From an uncultured Intestinimonas sp. (GTDB taxonomy: Bacteria; Bacillota_A; Clostridia; Oscillospirales; Oscillospiraceae), in contig CAUBHZ010000005.1 of assembly GCA_958435885.1 (NCBI GenBank), forward strand, positions 1 through 16,612: DNA of 16,612 nt, in the 5' to 3' direction. Shown piece by piece: positions 8,827 to 15,361 of this stretch; the stretch's first letter is position 1, and every line of letters starts with the position of its first letter. The notes beneath the pieces are model-generated. The model searched no databases, was not told where the DNA came from, and was given only the letters and a program-made list of their open reading frames with translations. A program made the translations under genes and the position numbers.

Positions 8827-9840
8827 TCAGAGCTTGCCGGACCGGTGGGCGATCATCTCGGCGGCGATGGAGATGGCGATCTCCTCCGGAGTCTCCCCGC
8901 CGATGGGCAGGCCGATGGGGGAGTGGACCCGGTCCATATCCGCCTGGGAGAAGCCCAGCCCGGCCAGCCGTTCCCGGGTGGCGGCCACCTTATGCCGGCT
9001 TCCGATGCAGCCCACATAGGTGGCGGGGGTGGTGAGGACCTGGGAGAGGACCTCGAAATCGCTCTGGTGGCCGGGGGTCATGATGACCACATAGTCACGG
9101 CCGGTGATGGTGATGTGGTCGAAGATGTGCCGGTAGTCTCCCAGAATGATGCGGATGGCCTGGGGGAACTGCTCCGGTACGGCGGCCTGGGGCCGGTCGT
9201 CGAAGAGGACCACCCGGAACCCCACCTGGGTGAGGACGGGGCACAGGGCCTTTCCCACGTGGCCGCCGCCGAAGAGGTAGACCACGCCGGCCTGGACCAG
9301 GGGTTCCACGTAGAAGGAGGGCTCCTCCTTCCGGAGGACGCCCCGGCTCAGAAGCATGGGGCGCAGGTCCTCCATGCTGAGGGCGTCGGCGAAGCGGAGT
9401 CCGTGGGTGGCGTCATAGAGCCCCAAAGACCAGGAGAGGCCCTCCTGGACGGGGGTGATGAGCCACACGTCCTCGTCACAGCGGGTCAGGGCCTCCACAA
9501 TGGCGTCCAGTACGGGGAGGGCGGCGGCGTCCAGGACCTGGAAGGCCACCGTCACGTTGCCACCGCAGATCATGCCGATGTCCTGGACCTCGTTGGGGGA
9601 GAGGCGGAAGGCGTGGACCAGGGAGGCACCGCCGGAGCGGAGGAGTGTCAGGGCGTACTCCTGGCTCTTGCGCTCTACGGCGCCGCCGCCGATGGTACCG
9701 GTGGCGGTACCGTCGGCAAAGACCGCCATCTTGGCGCCCTCTCCCCGGGGGGAGGAGCCGGAGCTGGCCACGATGGTGCAGAGGACGGCCTTATCCCCTT
9801 TGAGAAGGGCGGTGCGCAGGGCTTCAAAAAGTGCTTTCAT
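8827..9840 (-). CDS. xdhC: XdhC-family molybdenum hydroxylase maturation factor
   Basis: XdhC/CoxI proteins bind molybdenum cofactor, help in its sulfuration and insert it into xanthine dehydrogenase-type enzymes. This one has 337 residues. The N-terminal XdhC/CoxI domain contains SSGSSPRGEGAKM (26-38) and GTIGGGAVE (48-56). CGG (92-94) includes a conserved cysteine. The C-terminal Rossmann domain has FGGGHVGKAL (190-199), GCIGSRHK (277-284) and SPIGLPIGGETPEEIA (307-322). I chose ATG 9838-9840 because GAGGTG lies 6 bp upstream; an in-frame GTG at 9849 would add three residues. It follows the substrate-binding protein by 10 bp. No xanthine dehydrogenase subunits are in the window, so its client is presumably encoded nearby, probably in the ssnA direction. 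Confidence 0.94.
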   Translation of the reverse strand: MKALFEALRTALLKGDKAVLCTIVASSGSSPRGEGAKMAVFADGTATGTIGGGAVERKSQEYALTLLRSGGASLVHAFRLSPNEVQDIGMICGGNVTVAFQVLDAAALPVLDAIVEALTRCDEDVWLITPVQEGLSWSLGLYDATHGLRFADALSMEDLRPMLLSRGVLRKEEPSFYVEPLVQAGVVYLFGGGHVGKALCPVLTQVGFRVVLFDDRPQAAVPEQFPQAIRIILGDYRHIFDHITITGRDYVVIMTPGHQSDFEVLSQVLTTPATYVGCIGSRHKVAATRERLAGLGFSQADMDRVHSPIGLPIGGETPEEIAISIAAEMIAHRSGKL

Positions 9841-9850
9841 TCCGCTCACC

Positions 9851-10969
9851 TCACTGGGCCTGCTTGCCGATGGAGTTGGCCACCAGGGCGTCGTACTGCT
9901 CCCGGGTCAGCTCACAGTGGTAGAAGAGGTCATAGTACCGGGCCACCTCCTCGTAGAGGTCGTAGTCGGCGGCGTCGGGGTAGAGGAGCTTGGCCATCCA
10001 CATCATGCCCAGGTAGCGCTGGACAGAGGGGGGAAAGCCCATCCAGTTGTAGGGACCCATGGGGGTCTCGTAGTAGTTTCCGCTGGAGATGGCGGTGAGC
10101 TGCTGCCAGGTGGAGTCGGAAGCCACGGCGTCGTAGGCGCTGTCGGGGGCAAAGATGATGTAGTCGGGGTCCCACAGCAGGATCTGCTCCAGGCCCACCT
10201 CGTTGCCGGTGCCCTTGGAGGAGGGGGACTCCACCACGGCCAGGTTGTTGGACAAGAGGTCGATGATCTCGGAGTGGTAGGAGTTCTGAGCGATGACGTT
10301 CTGGCCGTCGGGGCCGGTGATGTAGAGAAGGTCCACCTTCTCCACGCTGTCGGCGATGGCGGCGGTGCGGGCATAGATCTCCTCGCAGTAGGAGGCCAGG
10401 GTCTCGGCCTCGGCCTCCATGCCCACCAGCTGGCCCAGCAGGCGGTAGGCGTCGCCGGTGGTCTGGGTGGTGGCGGTGATGTGGACGAAGGGCACGCCGG
10501 TCTGCTCCTGAAGGGCGTCCAGGTCCTCCACGATGGTGTCCTTGGGCTCGCCCACGTCGATGACCACCTGAGCGCCGGAGGCCAGGAGGGTCTCCAGGTT
10601 CAGCTCGCCCTTGCCGCCGTAGAGCTGGCCCAGCAGGGGGAGGTTGTAGTACTCGGTGTCCAGATAGGCCTCGGCGCTCTCGTCCCACTCGTTGGCGATG
10701 CCCACCAGCTTGTCGGGACACAGGGCGAAGAGGACGATCTGGGCCAGAGGGCCGGAGACGGCCACCTTGTCGATTTGAGCGGGAAGCTCCACCTGCCGGC
10801 CCACCGAGTCGGTGAAGATCCGGGTCTCAGAGGCGGTGTCGGTCCCGGCACTCTGCGTCTCCGCCGGGGCGGAACCGGTGGGGGACGGGGTTGCGGCGGT
10901 GCCGCCGCCGCAGGCGCACAGGGAGAGGGTCAGGGAGAGGGCGAGAAGCAGAGAGAGCAGCTTTTTCAT
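9851..10969 (-). CDS. ABC transporter substrate-binding lipoprotein, FecB/BtuF type
   Basis: A 372-residue periplasmic-binding-protein-like lipoprotein. A signal peptide (MKKLLSLLLALSLTLS) is followed by a lipobox-like LCAC, with the lipidated cysteine probably at 20, then a Gly/Thr/Ser/Pro-rich tether. The mature part opens with the class III motif FTDSVGRQVELP (52-63). It continues with ALCPDKLVGIANEW and contains GPYNWMGFPPSVQRYLG (about 305-321). In my recollection of the family, the last motif is common in binding proteins of FecCD-type metal or oxyanion uptake systems. Such proteins bind siderophores, haem, corrinoids or molybdate/tungstate. The adjacent xdhC tips the guess toward molybdate or tungstate. 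The start overlaps the stop of the ATPase gene (ATGA), with AAAGGAG upstream. Confidence 0.9.
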   Translation of the reverse strand: MKKLLSLLLALSLTLSLCACGGGTAATPSPTGSAPAETQSAGTDTASETRIFTDSVGRQVELPAQIDKVAVSGPLAQIVLFALCPDKLVGIANEWDESAEAYLDTEYYNLPLLGQLYGGKGELNLETLLASGAQVVIDVGEPKDTIVEDLDALQEQTGVPFVHITATTQTTGDAYRLLGQLVGMEAEAETLASYCEEIYARTAAIADSVEKVDLLYITGPDGQNVIAQNSYHSEIIDLLSNNLAVVESPSSKGTGNEVGLEQILLWDPDYIIFAPDSAYDAVASDSTWQQLTAISSGNYYETPMGPYNWMGFPPSVQRYLGMMWMAKLLYPDAADYDLYEEVARYYDLFYHCELTREQYDALVANSIGKQAQ

Positions 10970-12465
10970 GGGTCCAAACTCCTTTCAGTTTCCGGGGGAA
11001 TGTCCTTGGCGTCAAAGATCAGGATTGCCACTGTCCGGTCCACCGGCAGGCGGTAGGGGTACCGGGGGTCGTCCTGGGGCTCCAGCCGGGTGCGGACAAA
11101 GTCCTCGGTGATGTCGGCGGGGTCGGTATCCTTGCTGTAGAGCCGGAAGAATCGGAGGCCGTCCTCCACACTCTTCAGGGGCTGGTCCAAGCGCAGGGCC
11201 AGCTCCCGGCGGGTGAAGGGGACGCCCAGTTTAGTGAGGCGGTGCTCCAGCTCAGCGCCGCCGTGGCGCCGGTCGGGGATCTTTTCCCGGGAGAAGCGGT
11301 GGTGGGTCCACACCGGCTTCACCACCACGGCTTTGCCCCGGCACTGCCTCCGGACGCAGCGGAGGATCTCCTCTGGGGAGCCGAAGAAGCAGAAGAGCAT
11401 GGCGTCGTAGGGCTCCTCCGGGGGCTGGGCAAAGAGGTCGCCCTCCCGAATCTCCAGGTTGGGGAAGGTATTTTTTCGTTGGAGCACGGCCAGGGCCTCG
11501 GCGGAGCGGTCGGCGGCCACCACCTTCCGGAAGCGGGGAGCCAGGGCCAGGCTGGCAAAGCCCAGTCCACAGCCGGCGTCACAGATGACAGCGTCAGCCG
11601 GAACTGCTTCGGCCGTTGTCCGGGCGATCTGTTCGTAGAAGTCGGAGTGCTCCGCCGCCGTCTCCATATAGGCCACCATCTCCTCTGTCCAGTGGTACAT
11701 GTGCCGGCGGACGGGGGAGAGCAGGGTGCCGTGCTCGGTGCGGGTGAAGCGGACGGGGACCTGGTAGAGGGTGTGGAGGAGGGACTCGTTCAGGACCTCC
11801 TCCGGCGCTCCGTCGGCCAGGATGCGGCCCTGGTGGAGGGCCACCACCCGGTCGGCGTAGAGGAGGGCCAGCTGGGGGTCGTGGCAGGAGAGGAGGATGG
11901 TGTAGCCCCGCCGGGCCAGCTCCGCCGTCTTGTCCAGCACCCGGACCCGGTTGCCGAAGTCCAGGCTGGAGGTGGGCTCGTCCATGAGGAGAATTTTGGC
12001 CTGTTGGGCCAGGGCCCGGGCGATGAGCACCAGCTGCTGTTCGCCGCCGGAGAGGTGTTGAAAATCCCGGTCGGCCAGGGAGCGGATGCCCACCTGTTCC
12101 AGGGCCTCCAGGGCGATGGCCTCCTCTTTGGGACCGGGGTTTGCGAAGGGGGAGAGCTGGTGGTGGGTGCCCATGAGCACCATATCCAGCACCGGATAGG
12201 AGAAGGTGGGGTGGTGGTTCTGGGGGATATAGGCGATCTCCCGGGCCAGGGCCCGGGCGGAGAGGCGCCGGGTGTCCCCGCTCCTGAGGGAGATCACCCC
12301 CTCATAGCCGGGCAGCAGCCCCAGCACGCACCGGAACAGGGTGGACTTGCCCGCTCCGTTGGCCCCCAGGAGAAAGACCAGCTCCCCCACCCCCAGGTGG
12401 AGGGACACCCCCTGGAGGACGGGGCGGTCGCCGTAGGAAAAGCGCAGATCACGGATGTCCAGCAT
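10966..12465 (-). CDS. ABC transporter ATPase fused to SAM-dependent methyltransferase
   Basis: One uninterrupted 499-residue frame. Residues 1-250 are a complete FecE/BtuD-type ATPase: Walker A GANGAGKST (34-42), Q-loop Gln82, signature LSGGEQ (138-143), Walker B ILLMDEP (158-164) and switch His195. Residues from about 256 onward are a class I methyltransferase with SAM-binding motif I CDAGCGLG (295-302) and an acidic residue after the next strand (VVAADRS, 315-321). No stop codon or ribosome site separates the halves; Met256 (MYHWTEEMV) looks like the start of an ancestral separate protein. The start at 12463-12465 overlaps the permease stop (TGATG), with AAGGGAGGG upstream, so the 91 residues of open frame further upstream are not coding. 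The ATPase energises uptake. The methyltransferase substrate is unknown: the imported ligand, a chelator or a cofactor are possibilities. Confidence 0.9.
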   Translation of the reverse strand: MLDIRDLRFSYGDRPVLQGVSLHLGVGELVFLLGANGAGKSTLFRCVLGLLPGYEGVISLRSGDTRRLSARALAREIAYIPQNHHPTFSYPVLDMVLMGTHHQLSPFANPGPKEEAIALEALEQVGIRSLADRDFQHLSGGEQQLVLIARALAQQAKILLMDEPTSSLDFGNRVRVLDKTAELARRGYTILLSCHDPQLALLYADRVVALHQGRILADGAPEEVLNESLLHTLYQVPVRFTRTEHGTLLSPVRRHMYHWTEEMVAYMETAAEHSDFYEQIARTTAEAVPADAVICDAGCGLGFASLALAPRFRKVVAADRSAEALAVLQRKNTFPNLEIREGDLFAQPPEEPYDAMLFCFFGSPEEILRCVRRQCRGKAVVVKPVWTHHRFSREKIPDRRHGGAELEHRLTKLGVPFTRRELALRLDQPLKSVEDGLRFFRLYSKDTDPADITEDFVRTRLEPQDDPRYPYRLPVDRTVAILIFDAKDIPPETERSLDP

Positions 12466-13559
12466 CAGCGGAACCCTCCCTTCCGCATCATGAGATAGAG
12501 GAAGAAGGGGGCGCCGATGAAGGCGGTGAGGATGCCGATGGGGATCTCGGTGGACAGGAGGTTGCGGGACACGTTGTCCACCGCCAGGAGGAAGACGGCG
12601 CCGAAGAGCATGGAGGCGGGCATGAGGGCGCGGTAGTCGTTGCCCACCAGACGGCGGCCCAGGTGGGGGACCACCAGCCCCACCCAGCCGATCATGCCGG
12701 AGACCGAGATGGAGGCGGCGGTGACCAGGGTGGCGCACAGGGCCAGAATGAGGCGCAGCCGGTTGGTGTGGATGCCCATGGTCCTGGCCTCCTCGTCCCC
12801 CAGGGTGAGCAGGTTGATCCGCCAGCGCAGGAGGAAGAGAGGGACGAGCCCCAGCGCCATGGGGAAGATCACGTAGACCACATCGGCGGTCTTGGTGGCG
12901 GAGAGGGAGCCCATGAGCCAGTAGGTGATCTCGGGCAACTGGTTGGTGGGGTCGGCCACCAATTTAATATAAGAGGTGGCGGAGGTGAAGAGGGAGCTCA
13001 CCATGATGCCAGAGAGGACCAGGTTGAGCACCCGCTTGCCCGGAGCCCGGGCGGCCAGCAGGTAGACCAGGGCCACAGTGAGGATGGAGAAGCAGAAGGC
13101 GGAGAGCGTGACGGCCTGGCTGCGTCCCCCCATCAGGATGGCCAGAGCGGCGCCGAAGGCGGCGCCGGAGGAGGCACCCAAAATGTCGGGGGAGGCCATG
13201 GGGTTCTGAAAAATGCCCTGGTAGGTGCTCCCTGCCGCCGCCAGGCAGCAGCCCACCAGGCAGGCCATGATGATCCGGGGCAGCCGGATCTGCATGACCA
13301 CCGTCTCCATCTGGCCCGTCCAGGTCGTCTCTAGGGGAAAGAGAGGGCCGACATCCACGCCGGGGAGCCGGTCCAGCAGTCCGCCCAGAGCGGCGCCCAG
13401 CCGGTAGAGGAGGACCCGCACCACCTGGTCCAGAGGGACGCCGTACCGGCCCAGGCAGAAGGAGAGGAGAAAGACCGCCAGAAGCAGAACGCCCAGGGCG
13501 GCCAGTTTCCCGGCGGCGTTCTGCCGGGAGGGGCTGAGGGTCTTGCCGTGTCGGTTCAT
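12465..13559 (-). CDS. ABC transporter permease, FecCD/BtuC family
   Basis: A 364-residue polytopic membrane protein, first gene of the leftward operon. The N-terminal membrane segment is KLAALGVLLLAVFLLSFCLG. Family motifs follow: RLPRIIMACLVGCCLAAAGS then YQGIFQNPMASPDILGASSGAAFGA; WLMGSLS; TLGDEEARTMGI, in the cytoplasmic coupling-loop region that contacts the ATPase; GWVGLVVPHLGRRLVGNDYR; and EIPIGILTAFIGAPFFLYL at the C-terminus. The open frame runs back to 13751. I start at ATG 13557-13559 because the promoter lies at 13598-13626, the upstream residues look non-coding, and a weak GGTG site is 6 bp upstream. GTG 13568 is an alternative. The ligand is not deducible from the permease alone. 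Confidence 0.92.
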   Translation of the reverse strand: MNRHGKTLSPSRQNAAGKLAALGVLLLAVFLLSFCLGRYGVPLDQVVRVLLYRLGAALGGLLDRLPGVDVGPLFPLETTWTGQMETVVMQIRLPRIIMACLVGCCLAAAGSTYQGIFQNPMASPDILGASSGAAFGAALAILMGGRSQAVTLSAFCFSILTVALVYLLAARAPGKRVLNLVLSGIMVSSLFTSATSYIKLVADPTNQLPEITYWLMGSLSATKTADVVYVIFPMALGLVPLFLLRWRINLLTLGDEEARTMGIHTNRLRLILALCATLVTAASISVSGMIGWVGLVVPHLGRRLVGNDYRALMPASMLFGAVFLLAVDNVSRNLLSTEIPIGILTAFIGAPFFLYLMMRKGGFR

Positions 13560-13597
13560 TCCATGCACCACGCAAACAAAAAGTCTGATTTGAGATG

Positions 13598-13626
13598 AGT
13601 GTAGCAAATTTCCCGGCGGCTGGCAA
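13598..13626 (-). promoter_or_regulatory. Probable sigma-A promoter of the ABC-xdhC-iclR operon
   Basis: On the minus strand, TTGCCA (13621-13626) and TACACT (13598-13603) are 17 bp apart. These match consensus at 5 of 6 and 4 of 6 positions. Transcription would start near 13591 and give a leader of about 32 nt before the permease ATG. No terminator was seen between the five genes, so they form one likely operon. Confidence 0.6.
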
Positions 13627-13655
13627 GAAGACCATTCGCTATTGCAAAATAATTG

Positions 13656-13670
13656 TTCGATATAATCGAA
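13656..13670. promoter_or_regulatory. Perfect inverted repeat TTCGAT-ATA-ATCGAA
   Basis: A perfect 6-3-6 dyad lies about 30 bp upstream of the -35 box of the leftward operon, inside the divergent control region. Its position suits an activator or operator site. The region is AT-rich, so chance is possible. The binding protein is unknown; the IclR or YheO-type regulators encoded here are candidates. Confidence 0.35.
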
Positions 13671-13839
13671 TTTATGATATTCGGAAAAGATCAAAAGTAT
13701 TTGGCCGGAAAGATTGCGAAATGGCGGACAAAACCGGGCGACAGTGCACATTTTATTTGAATTTCAAACAAAATACGGAGAAATGAGGGCTGAGAGGGGT
13801 AGCTGTCCCAGTAAGAACTGGAAAAAACAAGGGGGAGAT

Positions 13840-13878
13840 ATGGTGATTAGCCACAAAAATAGCCGTTCAAAATTGTGA
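13840..13878 (+). CDS. Possible 12-residue leader peptide
   Basis: ATG 13840 is preceded by a strong purine run, GGGGGAG (13831-13837). It opens the short frame MVISHKNSRSKL, ending at TGA 13876-13878. Its second half lies in the left arm of the dyad at 13861-13898 and its stop codon is inside the central palindrome, an arrangement that resembles attenuation leaders. It would need a promoter upstream of about 13800, and I could not find a convincing one. If the promoter at 13898-13926 is the only one, this frame is not transcribed. Confidence 0.2.
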   Translation: MVISHKNSRSKL

Positions 13879-13908
13879 GCTCACTGGGAAAAACGGCTTG
13901 CATTTTTG
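13854..13908. promoter_or_regulatory. Nested dyad upstream of the purine permease promoter
   Basis: The perfect palindrome GTGAGCTCAC (13875-13884) sits exactly at the centre of an outer inverted repeat, AGCCGTT (13861-13867) and AACGGCT (13892-13898), both symmetric about 13879.5. A further pair, CAAAAAT (13854-13860) and ATTTTTG (13902-13908), extends it with a 3-nt offset. The right arm touches the -35 box of the putative permease promoter, so a repressor or activator site is plausible. As RNA it would form a hairpin with a 7x7 internal loop followed by a T-rich run. Confidence 0.5.
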
Positions 13909-13926
13909 AAAGTCGGGTAGTATCAT
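13898..13926 (+). promoter_or_regulatory. Probable promoter of the purine permease
   Basis: TTGCAT (13898-13903) and TATCAT (13921-13926) are 17 bp apart, with a good -10 and a weak -35. Transcription would start near 13933, leaving a leader of about 48 nt that ends in the AGGTGG ribosome site at 13969-13974. The weak -35 next to the dyad fits regulated expression. Apart from the elements listed here, I saw no gene between 13560 and 13980. Confidence 0.5.
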
Positions 13927-13980
13927 GAGCATGCAATAACTAAATTTGAGCAATAAAAACTTTTTGTGAGGTGGAGAACC

Positions 13981-15312
13981 ATGATGAAGCAACAGGCAGG
14001 GACCGGCAGTGTATTCAGCTTTGAAGGGACCCCTTCCGCTGGCCAAATGATTCCCCTTGGATTCCAGCACGTGGTGGCAGCCGTGGTGGGCATCATCACC
14101 CCGGCTATCCTCATCTCGGACACCTGCGGCCTGAGCGCCGCGGAGCGGACCCTGATGATCCAGGTCTCTCTGATCCTGACGGCGGTGGCCACCCTTTTGC
14201 AGCTATTCCCCATCTTCGGCCGCATCGGCTCTCGGCTGCCGGTGATCATGGGCATCAGCTTCGCCTATATCCCCACCCTCCAGGCCATCGGCGGACAGTT
14301 TGATCTGGCCACCATCCTGGGCGCAGAGATCGTGGGCGGCTGTGTGGCCATCCTCTTCGGTGTCTTTGTCAAATGGATTCGTCCCCTCTTCCCGCCCCTG
14401 GTCACCGGCACGGTGATCTTCACCATCGGCCTGTCCCTCTATCCCACCGCCGTGCGGTACATGGCCGGCGGCAATGCCGCCAGCGCGTGGTTCGGCAATC
14501 CCCGGAGCTGGGCGGTGGCCCTCATCACCCTGGCCGTGGTGGTCTTCCTCAACAACTTCACCAAGGGCATCCTGAAGCTGGCCTCCATCCTCATCGGCAT
14601 GGTGGTGGGCTATGTCATCGCCTACTTCCTGGGCATCGTGGACCTCTCGGGGGTGAGCGGCGCGGCCTGGTTCGCCCTGCCCCGGTTTATGCCCTTTGAG
14701 ATCAAGTTCGTCCCCTCCGCCTGCGTCTCCCTGGCCATCGTGTATGTGGTCAACGCGGTGCAGACCATCGGCGACCTGAGCTCCACCACCATGGGCGGCA
14801 TGGATCGCCTGCCCACCGACAAGGAGCTCTCCGGCGGCATCATCGGCCAGGGCGTCATGAGCATCGTGGGCGCCTTCTTCGGCGGCCTGCCCACCGCCTC
14901 CTACAGCCAGAACGTGGGCATCGTCACGGTGAACCGGGTCATCAACCGGGCCGTCTTCACCCTGGCCGCCGGCATCCTCCTGGTGGCCGGCCTGGTGCCC
15001 AAGTTCGCCTCCGTGCTCACCACCATCCCCCAGTGCGTCATCGGCGGCGCCACCATCTCCGTCTTCGCCACCATCACCATGACCGGCATCCGCATGATCA
15101 CCGAGGGTGGCTTCACCCCCCGGAAGAGCTCCGTGGTGGGCCTCTCCGTGGCTCTGGGCGTGGGCATCACCCAGGTGTCCGGCTGCCTGGCGGGCGAGGG
15201 CTTCCCCAGCTGGGTGTCCACCGTGTTCGGCTCCTCCTCCGTGGTGGTGGCCACCATCATGGCCATCCTCCTCAACCTGATCCTCCCCAAGGAACCCGAA
15301 AACAGCAAGTAA
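13981..15312 (+). CDS. NCS2-family purine/uracil permease
   Basis: A 443-residue membrane protein of the nucleobase-ascorbate/NCS2 family, which imports xanthine, urate or uracil by proton symport. Seen: the QH pair in the first membrane segment (29-30), RLPVIMGISFAYIP (85-98), the family stretch FPPLVTGTVIFTIGLSLYP (137-155), QTIGD (261-265), and the signature QNVGIVTVNRV (310-320). The last corresponds to the conserved Q-N-x-G motif of the substrate site. In the QTIGD segment, UapA and XanQ have a substrate-binding glutamate where this protein has Gln261. I start at ATG 13981, which has AGGTGG 6 bp upstream; a GTG at 13966 lies ahead of that site. Nearby ssnA and xdhC suggest xanthine or urate rather than uracil, but the sequence does not settle it. 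Confidence 0.92.
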   Translation: MMKQQAGTGSVFSFEGTPSAGQMIPLGFQHVVAAVVGIITPAILISDTCGLSAAERTLMIQVSLILTAVATLLQLFPIFGRIGSRLPVIMGISFAYIPTLQAIGGQFDLATILGAEIVGGCVAILFGVFVKWIRPLFPPLVTGTVIFTIGLSLYPTAVRYMAGGNAASAWFGNPRSWAVALITLAVVVFLNNFTKGILKLASILIGMVVGYVIAYFLGIVDLSGVSGAAWFALPRFMPFEIKFVPSACVSLAIVYVVNAVQTIGDLSSTTMGGMDRLPTDKELSGGIIGQGVMSIVGAFFGGLPTASYSQNVGIVTVNRVINRAVFTLAAGILLVAGLVPKFASVLTTIPQCVIGGATISVFATITMTGIRMITEGGFTPRKSSVVGLSVALGVGITQVSGCLAGEGFPSWVSTVFGSSSVVVATIMAILLNLILPKEPENSK

Positions 15313-15318
15313 ACGGCA

Positions 15319-15352
15319 AAGGAACCCGGCGGCCATGGCCGCCGGGTTCCTT
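15319..15352. terminator. Perfect palindromic bidirectional terminator
   Basis: A 34-bp perfect dyad centred on GGCCATGGCC lies between the convergent permease and YheO-type genes, 6 bp from the permease stop and 9 bp from the regulator stop. As RNA the centre opens to a small loop over a very GC-rich stem. It is followed by TTCC on one strand and TTTGCCGTTT on the other. T-runs are poor, but placement and stem strength support termination in both directions. Confidence 0.8.
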
Positions 15353-15361
15353 CCGGACTGT

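Noticed and set aside
7451..9019. Long plus-strand open frame of 522 codons
   Set aside because: It overlaps dpaB and runs antisense to the IclR and xdhC genes. Its composition is the Gly/His/Gln/Arg-rich type produced by reading GC-rich genes in the wrong frame, and it crosses a strong terminator.
8845..12498. Several long plus-strand frames opposite the leftward operon
   Set aside because: They mirror well-supported genes with clear family motifs, have no ribosome sites, and are low-complexity Gly/Val/Leu-rich. They are shadows of GC-rich codon usage.
12466..12738. N-terminal extension of the ATPase frame (91 residues)
   Set aside because: It lies inside the permease gene in another frame and is Arg/Pro/His-rich. 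The ATPase family starts at MLDIRDLRFSYG, with a good ribosome site and a TGATG overlap.
13661..13666. TATAAT on the plus strand as a promoter for a longer permease leader
   Set aside because: It is created by the TTCGAT dyad and has no acceptable -35 box at 16-18 bp, so I did not list it as a promoter.
13560..13751. N-terminal extension of the permease frame (64 residues)
   Set aside because: It covers the promoter at 13598-13626 and AT-rich control DNA. It does not resemble FecCD N-termini, and the first membrane segment follows MNRHGK normally.
13771..13835. TPP-like CTGAGA element upstream of the purine permease
   Set aside because: GGCTGAGA is present, but the required second half (ACCTGATCTGGATAATGCCAGC-like core) is absent and the gene is not thiamine-related.
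13981..14040. Canonical purine riboswitch before the permease
   Set aside because: The preceding 400 bp lack the conserved three-way-junction sequences of guanine/adenine aptamers.
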